Shown: positions 14,657 through 27,738, counted from the first letter of the stretch. The stretch is DNA of 64,000 bases from Tillus elongatus (GCA_964006375.1 OZ023262.1:192724916-192788915); one strand, 5' to 3'. Notes: a model not told the origin generated them from the letters alone. Translations and numbers: made by a program.

Positions 14657-14884
14657 TCTTTAACGTGCCCATGGACGTGCGAATGGACACGGGATCGACG
14701 GCTTTACGCTCCCTCGGAAGGGCGGAACGTACAGACATTGAGCTTGGTCAAATACAATGCCATAACCTCTGTTGATGTTAGGTTTACAGTATGTATTGTA
14801 AAACTGAAAGGGGAACCCTGGAAATGGAACCCAGTACTCTTCGGTTTAGAGCACGGGTTCTTACCCCTGGACCACCATGGCTCT
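14657..14884 (-). repeat. tRNA-derived SINE, 3'-truncated
   Basis: On the minus strand it starts GCCATGGTGGTCCAGGGGTA (pol III A-box-like TGGTCCAGGGG) and has CTGGGTTCCATTTCC as B box. The body (ACGTTCCGCCCTTCCGAGG, CGTCGATCCCGTGTCCAT) is shared with 50651-51008. It stops at GCACGTTAAAG without the last roughly 110 bp of that copy. The coding-looking frame through it (14498-14899) resembles the frame through 50748-51011 only because both are SINEs. Confidence 0.85.
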
Positions 14885-15501
14885 CTTAAAGCTTGTTAAA
14901 AGTAGCATACGAGCAAACGACTCTTTTAAAAATGGTGTGACTTTTACACGTAACAAATCTTGTAGTACAAATGTTACACAAAATCTTTTTTTAAATTGTC
15001 TAAAATATAGTATAACCCTGTTGTTATAGCTACACCCATGTATTTGATCTAACACTGTAAATTATTCAACCGACTAAACAAGGAAGTTGAAACCTATTGA
15101 CTGGCAAATCGAATAATCTACTAATCCTGACTACCCATTTTACAAATACATTACAGATAATATGAGATTACAGATATCAAATTATTGTAGTGAAGTGTTC
15201 GCGGTTATTGAATGATTACCATCAGAGTTCAAGGACATTGTGGCTAACGACAAGGACATGACAGAAGGCACGCCAACCAGTGGTTTGTTATTTAGTGCTT
15301 ATCAGAAGTGAACACAACTTATAAATTACAGTGTTGTGCAAGAGGGCAGTTCTCCGTATCGATCAGTCGCAGATATCGAAAGTGCTAAACATTATTAGAG
15401 AACACACTACGGATCGCCGTATAGTTCAATCAGTGACGTACGTTACTGTAAACTGCCTGTGTATAACAATGAAAATAATATAATAAACAATATAGCCGCC
15501 T

Positions 15502-15510
<9 letters not shown>
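14885..15510. other. no gene seen
   Basis: Unassigned AT-rich sequence between the SINE and the (TA)n that flanks the next transposon. Confidence 0.4.
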
Positions 15511-15596
<86 letters not shown>

Positions 15597-15604
15597 CTGT
15601 ATAT
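15502..15604. repeat. (TA)n tract left of the mariner-like element
   Basis: CATACATACA, about 38 TA units (15511-15586), then TGTATGTATGT, itself roughly palindromic. The transposon starts two bases after its end. Confidence 0.95.
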
Positions 15605-15605
15605 A

Positions 15606-16232
15606 CAGGGTGCTTCACGGTGAGTGGCCTATTAGACGTTTCTGAAGAACTACATCTATTTAAATTGTGAAAATTAGTATCCGTACATTTTTGATACTGA
15701 TCTTTATAGCTAAAATATTTTCAATTAGCCTGCGCTTCATACCGGAAGTCGACACAAACTTTGTTTTTTTAAATGGAACACCCTGTATATTATTAGCTTT
15801 ATGAATTACACGTTCAATTTAAGGGGCACTTTATAACACCACATTCGGGCTAGTTCGTACAGTTTCGGATTTATTCGCCATTTTGTAGAAAAAATTACGA
15901 TTGGAGCGCTTTAGAAAAATTCTGATATCTTTAAAGACATGCAAGATAGAAACATGCGGTTTTTACTATCCCATAGAGCGTAAAAATTCCTACATACTGT
16001 TATAAACACAATACAATTTTAAGATAACTGTTATTTATAACATACATTTGAATTTGAAAATTTTCAATCAGAGATAACTTGATTTTTTTTAATGGAACGG
16101 TATCCATATGTCTCCAGCATCTGATTCACCGTTAAATTCCTTATCTTTTAAGTATACATTACCATATACCTATCTCTTATAGTTTTCTTAGAAAATTGAT
16201 TTGAAAATAGTAATTGTTAGCAGGGCGGTGTC
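15606..16232 (+). repeat. left TIR of mariner-like element
   Basis: Pairs with 17826-18456. Landmarks shared: TTTACGCTCTA-type text near 15975, ATAACAGTTATCTTAA-type text near 16025, CCTATCTCTTATAGTTTTCT near 16170. Confidence 0.92.
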
Positions 16233-16464
16233 TTTTTTTGTACGTAACAAAAAAAAAATACATTAGAAACAAAAATATTTTATGTTCAAGTAAAAAATTA
16301 TAATAAAGAAATATTGTTACTGTGTTTGAAAATTATGTATTTAATATATTTAAAAATAATAATAAAAAAAACGTCTAGGAGTAAGAGTGATATTATTACC
16401 TTACACAATCTTATAAATTCTATAAGTTTTATTACAACACGAGTAACAAAACAACTCACACCTC

Positions 16465-17523
16465 CTAAACTAGTAACTGCTCAAAATGTTGTCCATTAAC
16501 ACTCAAACATTTTAATATTCGTGTCGTAATGCCGCTAGTGGTTGCTGACAGAATCTCATTCCTATCTAACTCTTCAAACGCCCTTCTTACTCTGATCTCT
16601 AATTCTTCACCTGAATTGACGGGCGTTTGATATGCTTTGGTTTTTATCTTTCCCCAAAGATGGAAATCAAGCGGGGTAAGATCTGGACTTCTTGCTGGCC
16701 ATATCCAGGGAGCGCACTTTCCAATCCATCTAGCTTCAAATAGATCGTCGAGTGTGTTAGATATTTCTCGTGTAGAGTGAGCAGGAGCTCCGTCATGTTG
16801 ATACCAACAAGTTCTATATTCTGATGGTAAATTGTCTAAAAAGTCTGTAGCTATTGTTCTTAATATTCCATGTAACGATTAGAAGTTAAGGTTCCATCAT
16901 AAATATGATAAAAGTTGTTACCTTTCAATAAACAAAACACATTGAAACTAAATTTTACTTGAAATCCCCTTCCCCTAATAGCGTGAGGATTTTAATTTGC
17001 CCAAGCATGACTGTTATGTCTATTGAAAACTCCTTCATGAGAAAATTTTGATTCATCAGCCCATATAATTTTTTTTTAAGTCTGCATCTCCTTGAATATG
17101 AATTAACATCGTTTCACAAAACTGGACCCTTTTACTAGCATCTTCTGGATACAGAGCTTGCACAAAAGTAAATTTATAGTTGTGCATTTTGTGCTTCCAC
17201 AAGATTCTTTCCACAGAGGAGTAAGGAATACCTATGTCGTTCACTGCAGTATAAATAGAGGCATGTGGATATACTTCGAAATTAGCCAGGACAGTTATTT
17301 CGTTATCTTCATCTCTAGTCACTGGACTGGGATTCACTTTGGGTGTTTTAGAAGTACCAAATTCTAGGAAATTTGACTCAAACCTTCTAAACTTCTTTTC
17401 ACTCATGGGTGGCAGATTAGGATTTAACTCATTAAACCTACATGTTCTACTAATAATTCGGTTACATTCTCCAAGGATGTAAAATAAATTCAAATAATCT
17501 GCATTGGAATAATGATTTTCCAT
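16465..17523 (-). pseudogene. mariner-like DDE transposase, lightly broken
   Basis: Catalyses cut-and-paste excision and insertion at TA. The start is taken at ATG 17523 (MENHYSNADYLNLFYILGE), where the helix-turn-helix domain begins. The upstream extension to 17598 is hydrophobic and unlikely to be coding. HTH about residues 1-60 (FNELNPNLPPMSEKKFRRFE); linker NEITVLANFEVYPHASI; catalytic block IIWADESKFSHEG; second Asp in WYQHDGAPAHS; C-terminal WPARSPDLTPLDFHLWGKIK. By my count 41 residues lie between the second Asp and the Asp of PLD, so it looks like DD41D rather than DD34D. Lesions: one extra base in the A-run near 17070 (giving the stop at 17056), a stop at 16992-16994, one missing base near 16862. 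Total about 350 codons, usual for the family. Confidence 0.9.
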
Positions 17524-17825
17524 ATTAACTGTGAACATTAGTACATTGACATTTATCGAATAATTTAAAATGACAAGTATGTAATATAAATTGTTCATCG
17601 TGGCACACTTGCCTTAACGTTGACGTTCAACCATAGTATAAGGAAAAATTATGCTGTCTTATGTTTTTGAATGTCTCTAAATACCTCAAAAACCGTCCTT
17701 TTTAGCTATAGAAAATACCCAATATAGGTCAGAAAGTTATCAAAAAAGGAATCGGTTGGAACTGCAAGTTACTGTAGGTCCCTTTTAAAATAAGACACTC
17801 ATTAAAGGCAGAAGTAGTCAAAGGT

Positions 17826-19436
<1,611 letters not shown>

Positions 19437-21119
19437 TTAATGTAAATACCTCCTAATTTTCATAATGAATATTAGTGGGGAGGAAAGAGGCAACTTGTTA
19501 ATTCTGGACTTGAAGGTTTGGAGGTTCGGGGGAGAAGAAAAAACATGTGCCGGCAAGGAATTCCACAACTTGGAAGTCCTCGGGACAAAAGAGCGGGCAT
19601 AATAAGATGTTCTATGTCTGGTGACCTGGACAGCAAAAGTGTGCATTCGCTTTGTTCCCCTGGTAGATCTGTTGGGGGAAGCAGGTGGAGGAACTATGGA
19701 AGAAAGCTCCTCTGAGCAGTGCCCGTGCAGATATCTATAAAATAGAGAGAGGTCACCACGTCGGTGAGCAAGAGATGGCAGCCTTCGGATGTGGGTAGAG
19801 TCACCGATGAGACGTATAGCTCTCTTCTGAATGGAGTCCAGGATAGCGAGTGTAGAACCGACAGCAGCACCCTAGATGTGGGAGCAGTATTCGAGGTTTG
19901 GTCTTATTTGTGAAGTATATAAAGTATAGAGATTAGCTGGTGAAAAGTATTTGCGAGTCCGGAAGAGGAAGCCTAATTTCTTAGCAGTCGCTTCTGCAAT
20001 TGATGTGACATGTTGGTGCCAATTGAGATTTCGATACACAGAGATGCCAACAAGTGAAAAGGACTCATTACTTTGAATAACTTGGTTGTTTATTGTGATA
20101 GGTCTAGGGCTGGTGTATCTCTTATGAGAAAGAAAGCAAGACTGTGATTTAGTGAGGTTGAATTGTACAAGATTTCTACTTCCCCAGTCTAATATTTTTT
20201 GAAGATCCACGAAGATAGAACCCTCCATGTGTCTGCGATCCTCATCTAATTGGGCTGAAGAGACAGGCTTAGAATGTTGTATATTTGAGTGGATGGTGCT
20301 GTCATCCGCGTAACTGTGAACTGGGTTGGATGTGCTAGAGAGGAGGTCATTGATGTGGAGAAGAAACAAAGTAGGGGCTAAAGCTGAACCTTGAGAAACT
20401 CCTGCATTAATTGGATACAGTTTACAGGAATGGCCATCCACGACAACAGAAATACTCTGGTTTGAGAGGAAATTTGCTGTCCACGTATAGAGTTTTGGTG
20501 GTAGGCCATAGGCCGGTAGTTTATTAAGCAGCGCTGCGTGCCAGACCTGGTCGAATGCTTTGGATATGTCTAGAGCGACAATCTGGGATTCGCCGTGTAG
20601 TTTCATAGACTTGTTCCAAGAATGGGTGACAAGGGAATGGAGGTCGGCAGTTGATCTGCGCTGACGGAATCCATACTGCCTGTCGTGGATTAGACTGTGT
20701 TTTTCAAGAAATTTTAGTAATTCGGTGTTTATATACTTTTCCATCACTTTAGAAATGGCTGAAAGGAGAGAAATAGGTCTGTAGTTGCTAGGAAGCGCTT
20801 TCGATCCTTTCTTGGGGACGGGTTGTACTCGAGCAGTTTTCCAGTTACTAGGGAATATGCCTCTATTGTAAGATGTCTGAAACAGACGAGTCAGGGCAGG
20901 AGCAAGTTTTGATGCGCATTTTTTGAAAGCAATTGCTGGGATCTCGTCAAGGCCAGAGGCTTTCCTGGTATTAAGAGAAGAGAGCATCTTTCGGTTGTTC
21001 AGTAGTTTACGTTTTTCCGAAAGAAATTCAAAGTTTAAAAAGTTGCTTATTTCAAATGGAACACCTGTATCTTCACATTTGATTAGATCAGATACTGGCC
21101 TATAACTTTCACCAGACAT
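19437..21119 (-). pseudogene. LINE reverse transcriptase ORF fragment, one in-frame stop
   Basis: Non-LTR RT, jockey/CR1-like by its motifs. From the first Met: NYRPISLL (112-119), GFRQRRST (about 150-157), ALDISKAFDQVWH with catalytic Asp 184, VSQGSALAP (241-249) and catalytic YADD (270-273). After codon 415 a TAG at 19872-19874 follows CSHI, where the frame continues unbroken for 144 codons to a TAA at 19437. That part has the typical LWNSLPAHVF and C-terminal TFKSRINKLPL. The TAG fits a single TGG to TAG change. The endonuclease and 5' half are missing: upstream of 21119 the frame closes at once. It is the best preserved coding fragment of the window. No target-site duplication or poly(A) identified. 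Confidence 0.9.
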
Positions 21120-21404
21120 TGCCTATACAAAAAGTCAGGAATATTACTACTTTGTCATAATGCGATTGTTAGACATCGCCAGATTCCTGGAAGTAGGCGT
21201 TGCATGTAAGGAAATGTGCAATAGTCCATCGTATATTACGCAAAATTGGTGTGTTATGGAGTAATTCATACAACCCTAAAATATTTATTAGTAATCATTA
21301 AACAAATCTAATAAAACAATAAATATTACCATAAAATATGACAAAAATAGTTAGTTATAATATATAGTTGTATTAACAAACAATAAACTTATATCAAGTC
21401 ATCA
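21120..21404. other. no gene seen
   Basis: Short unassigned stretch between the LINE fragment and a transposase remnant. Confidence 0.4.
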
Positions 21405-21690
21405 AAGTCTCTTTCGGATGGTCGAAATGTCGTCCTTTTACCTGAGTACACATTTGTATTGTCTCTCGAAATTTCTGGGAAACTTTTCCCAACATTTCCG
21501 AAGTCACTTTCTGAAATGGAGTCCTAATTTTAAGTTTCAGGTCCTCTATGTCCCTCGGAGTTTCATATTAAATGTCTTCCTTTATGAATCCCCACAGAAA
21601 TAAATCCAGGCATGTTAAGTTTGGTAATCTTGCTGGCCTCACCTCTTCCAATTCATTTATTGGGATAAAAATGTCCAATTGATGTTTTAC
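21405..21690 (-). pseudogene. mariner-like transposase C-terminus
   Basis: Minus strand reads PARLPNLTCLDLFLWGFIKE, a stop, then YETPRDIEDLKLKIRTPF and a C-terminal GRHFDHP. This is the same layout as the C-termini at 16465 and 24506 (SPDLTPLD..LWG ... HFEHLL). Only this end survives, and no terminal repeat was found next to it. Confidence 0.6.
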
Positions 21691-21954
21691 CCGAAGAAAA
21701 GGAATTAGAATTAACTGCTTTTTATTTTAACATCTTCGATTCAATTTTCTAAAAACGTCTTTAATGGGCCTAGATGGTTTACGTCACAATTTTAATATTG
21801 GAGTATTAAATGCGGGGTTTAATGTTATTCATACTAGTCTTTCAAATAACAATTTGGTGAATTAATTGTGATGCACGAAATCAATAGTAGAGTTCAAAAT
21901 ATTACTACTAAATCAAGTGAACAAAACACTGAAATAAATTGAATGGTCACTTAC

Positions 21955-22029
21955 CAGTCTTTGGTTTTGGTGCAGGTTTTGGTGCATGAGGCGGCTTTAT
22001 TGATTTTAATTTTTGTTTATTTAAGAGGT
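21955..22029 (-). other. candidate small host exon (Pro/Ala/Lys-rich)
   Basis: 75 nt on the minus strand between CACCTCTAG (acceptor-like) and GGTAAGTGA (good donor). One phase is open and reads KPPHAPKPAPKPKTG at its end. No family is recognisable from such a short piece, and no neighbouring exon was found. It could be chance. Confidence 0.25.
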
Positions 22030-23073
22030 CTAGAGGTGTAGGGTGAAATATAAAAATAAAAAATACGCTATTTAACTTAAGTCACTACACAACTTTTTTA
22101 ACACACACATAGGAAATTTAAAACATCGACTCTAATATCCAAAATAATTTCCTGAGATTTAGCCCTCTGTCCTACCAGTCTACTGCAAGTCCCGATTGCC
22201 ATTCTGGCTCTCGAAATAGTTTTTTCCATGTGTGTGTTTCAGTTCATTTTTGATCTAAGAAGATCCGTAAATATATAACTTACTTGGAAAGTTGTATCTT
22301 TGCTGCATTTAGAGTGGGAGTTTTAAATTTAGTTTCCTTCGCCATTAATTTTGCGACTCGATGATAAAAACAATTTCTATTACACATTAACAGTGTTAAT
22401 TACGTGATATTGACCGCTTACAGCTACTTTAGAGGTACGCAACTTCGTAGCTGATTCAAAAGCATTAGGAGCATTGTCGTTACATAGACGACGAATCAAA
22501 TAATCTGAAAACTTAAAGGGAACAAACGACAGTACCAAAACTATCTTATGTAACTGAAATGTTACATCAGAGTTGCAGACATTTTCAAGTAGCATTGCAC
22601 CTAATAGTTGTCGAACTTCTTGGTAATATATTCGGATGGCGGCCACGTTTCCGCTGCTTCGAGAAATTCACTCTACTATTTAAGGCTACTATAACGTCGC
22701 AGTAACCTTTCAAATTCATTATAAGCTATTTTTCACTATACGGTCGCACTGGTTCATTATGGTTTGTTTGCTCCATCGCAGCAACATGCCATGCGATGTT
22801 GTGCAACTCTAGTAGTGTGCAATGTGTGTGATTTAATAATAACGTCATACGTCAACAGAAACAAGTCACTTCGCTAACAAACAAAACTGTACAGACATTC
22901 TACGCTTTTCAGAAAAATGATAAGTGAAACAGACAAAAACAGAAGTCTAAAACAGTTTTATTATGTTGTTCTGAACACTCCCTTATTATTATTGCAAAAC
23001 GTAAGCAAAATTTACACGGTGGTGGCGCGAAACTCTTCCGTGGTGTCGACGAGTGGCCATAGTCGCAAATATA
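22030..23073. other. no gene seen
   Basis: Mixed sequence, less repetitive than the rest. The minus frame 22380-22646 lacks recognisable motifs. Probably host intergenic or intronic DNA. Confidence 0.4.
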
Positions 23074-23338
23074 TAGGCTGGCGCATTGAAAACGAAATAG
23101 ACCGATTTGCGTCCAGAGAATATTTTTTTATTTTTCAATTTTAATATTGACGGGGGACATGTTTTGACATAAAACTCAACTTTATCACATCAACCCCTTA
23201 AGGGTGATGATAACAACACTTATATTTTAAATAGGGAACATGGGTCGAGTGTTAAATCTTTTCTTAATCCAGCACACTAATTTTTTTGGAAGTTTTATCA
23301 ACTCGTTTAAAAATTATTCACAGTTGAAGATGCAAAAA

Positions 23339-23446
23339 CGCATTTCACTCATTCCGATAAGAAATGTGCTGATAGTCAATGTTTTGTTGGTTTGTAAACA
23401 AAAAATTGACTATCAGAACATTTCTTATCGGAATGAGAGAAATGCG
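23339..23446. repeat. 48-bp-arm hairpin inside the left TIR
   Basis: Arms 23339-23387 and 23399-23446 (CATTCCGATAAGAAATGTGC against its near-complement), loop about 11 bp with TTTGTAAACA. Only the left arm has a counterpart in the right TIR, so the second arm looks like an inverted duplication at the TIR boundary. Confidence 0.9.
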
Positions 23447-23523
23447 GTTTATTATTTCAGTTTATCGGTCGGTTTGATACTTGATAGTACTACCGAAAAT
23501 TAATTAATAATTAATAATACACA

Positions 23524-24506
23524 ATGGTGTATTCTGTAGAAGAAAGAGTTGAAATAATTACTCTTTTTTTTAAACGATGACTGTGACAACCGTACCTCAA
23601 ATTTGTTTAATGAACGACATCCGAACAGACATGTTAACAGAAAATACATTTTGGAGTTAGTTGCAAAGTGTCGACAAAGTTTCAGTAGTCAACAAAAAAC
23701 GGGATCCTGAACGTGAATTTCCGGTTAGAAATGAGATTACTGAGATTGAAGTTTTAGGACAATTTTCTGCAGACCCAACTTTGAGCACGAGAAAATTGGC
23801 CACTATTTCAAACATAAAAAGAAGAACTATTCAGAAAATATTGAAGCATCATAAATTTGACCCGTATAAAATTCACCTTGTACAATAACTGAATAAAGAT
23901 GATTTTGATCTGCGGCTGTTTCATTAAACTCTACAGTCAATCATCATAATTGTCGTTATTGGGCAGATAATAATCCAAGAATTTTTCACGAGATCCACAC
24001 TCAAACTCCACAGAAATTGAATGTTTGAACTGGCATTTTTGGAGACCGTTTAATCGGACCAATTTTTCTTGATGGAAATTTGAGTGGCGAAACGTATTTG
24101 GAGTTACTAAAAGATATCGTTTACCCTCTACTAATTGACACTGTTGAAAATGATTATCGCTATCAAGAAAATCAATTAGTGTTTCAACAAGATGGAGCTC
24201 CTCCGCATTTTTCACGTGTTAGGGAGTTTTTGAACAGAGGGTTTCCAGAGCAATGGATTGGGCGTAGAGGTGCTATTGAGTGCCCCCCTAGATTACCGGA
24301 TTTAACTCCTTTGGACTTATTTCTATGTGGCCATCTAAAGAGTAGAATTTACGCAACAGAACCGGAGTCTCTGGAAGAATTACTGCGGCGCATTATTGAA
24401 GAGTGCTAACTCGACAAATGCTCCAGAATGTAAGAGCTCGTTTTGAACAAAATTTGTACTTTTGTGTGGAAGCTGGTGGTCAACAATTTGAACACTTACT
24501 TAACTG
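23524..24506 (+). pseudogene. mariner-like DDE transposase (several frameshifts)
   Basis: ATG at 23524 gives MVYSVEERVEIITLFF, then a shift in the T-run near 23565. It continues NRTSNLFNERHPNRHVNRKY (HTH domain), KRDPEREFPVRNEITEIEVL, and TLSTRKLATISNIKRR (second HTH). A stop (23886) and further shifts follow. The catalytic half has GNLSGETYLELLKDIVYPLL, QQDGAPPHFSRVREFLNRGF and LPDLTPLDLFLCGHLKSR, with about 40 residues between the second Asp and the Asp of PLD. The usual W of LWG is C. It ends near QFEHLLN at TGA 24504. A single-copy cut-and-paste transposase, inactive as it stands. Confidence 0.85.
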
Positions 24507-24924
24507 AATAAACATTTTTTAACGTTTGGTTTTGTTTTTTAGTGTTTTTTTTAACGAAGAATTTACTAATTAGTGCATTTCTTATCACAATGAATGAAAT
24601 ACGTTCTTGCAAGTCCAACTGTGAATAATTTTTAAACGAGTTGATAAAACTTCCAACAAGATTTGTGTGCTGAATTCAAAAAAGAAAGAGCTTTCAAATG
24701 ATGTAACATTCGACCCATGTTCCCTATTTAAAACATAAGGGTTGTTATCACCACCCTTAAGGGGTTGATGTGACAAAGTTTAGTTTTATGTCAAAACATG
24801 TCCCCCTCAACATTAAAGATGACGTGTTTCAGCGTTTCTTTAAAAAAAAAATTCTCTGGATGCAAATCGGTCTGTTTCGTTTTCAATGCGCCAGCCTGTA
24901 TGTCAACGCTAAGGAAACAAATTG

Positions 24925-24995
24925 GATATGAACATTTAATTAAAAAGATTACATGTAAAACATTTTAACAAAAATTCGCTACCATAACGCACTTC
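24925..24995 (+). repeat. TAM repeat, A-module end
   Basis: AACAAAAATTCGCTACCATAACGCACTTC: only the outer end of an A module, right next to the transposon's end. Confidence 0.6.
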
Positions 24996-25705
24996 TTTAG
25001 CTTTGTATAAAGCATTATTTGTTGGAAGGACGCACAAAAAGCATAAAGTTTGTTAATTTCATAGCTTAAAAAACCTATTTTTGTTATTAATTCTAGAGGT
25101 ATCTACTGTAGAGTTCCGACATTTGTTTACGGATAAGGTCAATTATACCCATATAATAGTTTACTTTGTTATGTTTTAAAAGGCGCCTAACTTAACCTGA
25201 AGACATTGTTAATTTAAAAATTATCTTATAAACCGCCGTAAAAAAGCGTGTCAGATAAGCGTTAATTATTATTTGAAGACTTTTCTAGTTGGTCACGTTT
25301 TATTTGCATTTCTTCTAGCTGTGATGATACGTTGTCTTTGTTGCCTTTGGCTCAATATTATGTGCGTATTGAGTGAATAAAAGTTTAATTTTCCACAAAA
25401 TGTGTGTTTGTAGGTGAAGGATGTTATTGTTTGGCCGATACTAGGACATCGTACTTGGTATAAGCAGTTTGGCAATCGATATGCAAGTAGCATATTCGAA
25501 AACAATACAGGAAATATATTCCAAAACGGACTGCTATAAAATCTAGTAAATATAGGCTCTGATCAACATAATGAGTTTAGTAGCGTAGTAAAATACGAGG
25601 GCAGTTTGCACAAGTCTGAGGCAGCCAATTCGAGTACCGAATTTTAATTAAATTATCTTTAAATTTCAACGTTAAATTTACTTTAACAAGAGGAGAACAA
25701 ATTTA

Positions 25706-25706
<1 letters not shown>
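24996..25706. other. no gene seen
   Basis: Unassigned AT-rich sequence. Confidence 0.4.

Positions 25707-25786
<80 letters not shown>
25707..25786. repeat. (TA)n microsatellite
   Basis: About 40 units, without recognisable TAM flanks. Confidence 0.97.
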
Positions 25787-25787
<1 letters not shown>

Positions 25788-26101
25788 TGTCATTTAGTTC
25801 CTGTTTAAAATTTAAAAATGTTGTATTTAATAAGGAATGGTTAGAACAGATTTTTATCCGAAGAGAATATTGATATGGTTGGGAGCTGTTATGAATGTAG
25901 GCAATGATTGAAACATTAGATGAGAGAAAAAGGTAATTAAATTTTCGTACGTCAAAATCTGAAGTTAACAACTTTTGGAAAGCATACGTCAAACACATTT
26001 GGGCCAAACGGATTTAAATTATGTCAAATAATATATGTACAAGTCTCTGACTTCTTTATATGGACATGATGTGTTATTATATACCAATAAATCATTAAAG
26101 C

Positions 26102-26103
<2 letters not shown>

Positions 26104-26183
<80 letters not shown>
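26104..26183. repeat. (TA)n microsatellite
   Basis: About 40 units, 320 bp from the previous tract, also without TAM flanks. Confidence 0.97.
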
Positions 26184-26186
<3 letters not shown>

Positions 26187-26295
26187 TTATAATAAAGCCT
26201 GAAAGAAACTATTAGGAAGAATGAAGCACCTTGAGAAGACACCTATTTCAAATCGTTACATGATGCAAGCTGGATTAGGAGAGAGTTTCTTGCAG

Positions 26296-26790
26296 GCCGG
26301 CGGGAAGTTTTGTCGGCAGACAGAGGGAACCACAGCTCCACATGGACCGATTTGAGAGTGGCTTTGCTGGAACGGTCTGGTATTTTCCGAGGCTATGTTT
26401 GAGATATGTCGACGATATCTTTAGGTCGGCGGAAAGTTTTCTCGGCAGACGGATGGAACCACAGTGGGAAACCCGTTGTCTCCCTTCGTTACCGATCTCT
26501 TGATGAGCCGATTTGAAAGTGGGTTTGCTGGAACAGTGCAGGATTTTTGAAAACTATGGTTGAAAGATGTTGACGATATCTTTGCCATATTTGCCTTTAG
26601 TAAAGATAAGACTAACAACCTTGTTATTAAGTTAAGCAGTAAATTCCCCCAAATCAAGTTCACCTACGAAATGGTGAACAACGACCAGTTAGCTTTCCTC
26701 ATCACTTTTATTATCAAACATGTAGATAGGTTGAAGTTTAATACTTATGCGAAAAAAATATACAAATCGCTTAAACCATCAGATTTGTAA
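26296..26790 (+). pseudogene. Penelope-like RT fragment with duplicated palm segment
   Basis: GNPLSPFVTDLLMSRFE (26459-26510) is RT motif 4 and is followed by DVDDIFAIFAFSKD near 26569, where the catalytic Y of YVDD is replaced by D. About 125 bp upstream, CLRYVDDIF near 26390 preserves the intact YVDD in a parallel copy (CGGCGGGAAGTTTTG at 26298 against CGGCGGAAAGTTTTC at 26424). The open frame 26560-26790 continues KFPQIKFTYEMVNNDQLAFL, matching the motif after YVDD in this family. Frame is broken before the second copy. Confidence 0.7.
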
Positions 26791-27079
26791 CATTCATTTG
26801 GTCACAAAATATCGACTTTAAGCTTGTTTTTTCGAAGTTACTCAGTTTTCGTTTGAGCAATAGGCGCTAGAACTCAGAAATGAACACAATTAGAGATATT
26901 ATAATTTTTAATAGTTTCTCTCCAGATATTATGTATAAATTTTTGCTAAATATAGGTGGAAAATCTTAATAAGTAACATTACGACATTGACGCCGGAGTT
27001 TGATGAGCCACCCAAAAACTATACAGTACTTCGTTCTCTAATTTGCTTACAAAATGATTAGAGAAAATATTCAAAGATA

Positions 27080-27733
27080 ATGACTTTGCAGTCGTCTACT
27101 GAATTGATAATTGTAGGAGCTTTTTGGGTGGACCAAAGGATAGTGTTGACTTCCGACATTAATCTGGCGTATATGAAATATATTATAATCATTGCGAAAA
27201 AATTATATTGGGCAAATGCGGGGAACAACAACAACAAGACTCAAAACACAGATAGCTTATTTCAGATTCAAAATTAGCAGAAAAATATAGCCCTGCCCAA
27301 CATATCACTGACTCGGGACATACGACACGCCATAGTAATCTTAAGTTATTGAACGTAACGACGAATTATCGTAGGTTAAATGTTCTGTAAGGTATAGAAA
27401 TTTAAAACATTATGACTTTGCAGTCTTCTACTGAATTGATAATTGTAGGACCTTTTTGGGTGGCCCAAAGGATAGTGTTGACTTCCGAAATAAATCGTAC
27501 GTTTATCAAATATGTTATAATCATTGCGAGAAAATTTATATTTGGCAAATGTGGGGAACCACAGCAACAACACTCAAAGGACAGATAGCTTATTTCAGAT
27601 TCAATAGAGCAGAAAATATTGCCTTACCCAACATATCACTGACTCGGACATACGACAGGCCATAGTAATCTTAAATTACTAAAAGCAACCACGAATTATA
27701 TAAGGTTAGATGTTTTGTAGGGTATAGAAATTG
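27080..27733 (+). pseudogene. GIY-YIG domain fragment, tandemly duplicated (332-bp period)
   Basis: Two units starting ATGACTTTGCAGTC at 27080 and 27412. The better one reads GGPKDSVDFRNKSYVYQICY, then NHCEKIYIWQMWGTTATTLK: KSYVYQI and KIYI(G>W)QMW correspond to the GIY and YIG strands, with the Gly of YIG lost. Both units carry stops. Units are roughly 85% alike by eye, so the duplication is not recent. Confidence 0.6.
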
Positions 27734-27738
27734 GCAAA

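Larger units (their letters stand above)
23074..24898 (+). mobile_element. mariner-like transposon with ~320-bp TIRs
   Basis: Starts TAGGCTGGCGCATTGAAAA (23074) and ends with the complement, CCAGCCTG at 24898. Flanks are TA on both sides. Inverted repeats run to about 23392 and 24570 (landmarks CCTTAAGGGTGATGATAAC and ACTCGTTTAAAAATTATTC). The right end gives CAGGCTGG, so the first base of the left end has changed C to T. The terminal octamer is shared with the remnant ending at 6540. The left TIR ends in a large hairpin at 23339-23446. Interior 23524-24506 is a broken transposase on the plus strand. Confidence 0.9.
26296..27733 (+). mobile_element. second Penelope-like element, internally duplicated
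   Basis: RT palm pieces (26296-26790) followed by GIY-YIG pieces (27080-27733) in the order expected for a Penelope-like element. Both catalytic regions have been tandemly duplicated locally. Sequence differs clearly from the element at 2093-3796, so it is another lineage. No hammerhead-like terminus found within 300 bp. Confidence 0.65.

Noticed and set aside
14498..14899. Protein-coding gene similar to the frame at 50748-51011
   Set aside because: The similarity comes from the shared SINE. Reading frame is not kept by synonymous change and runs antisense to the SINE.
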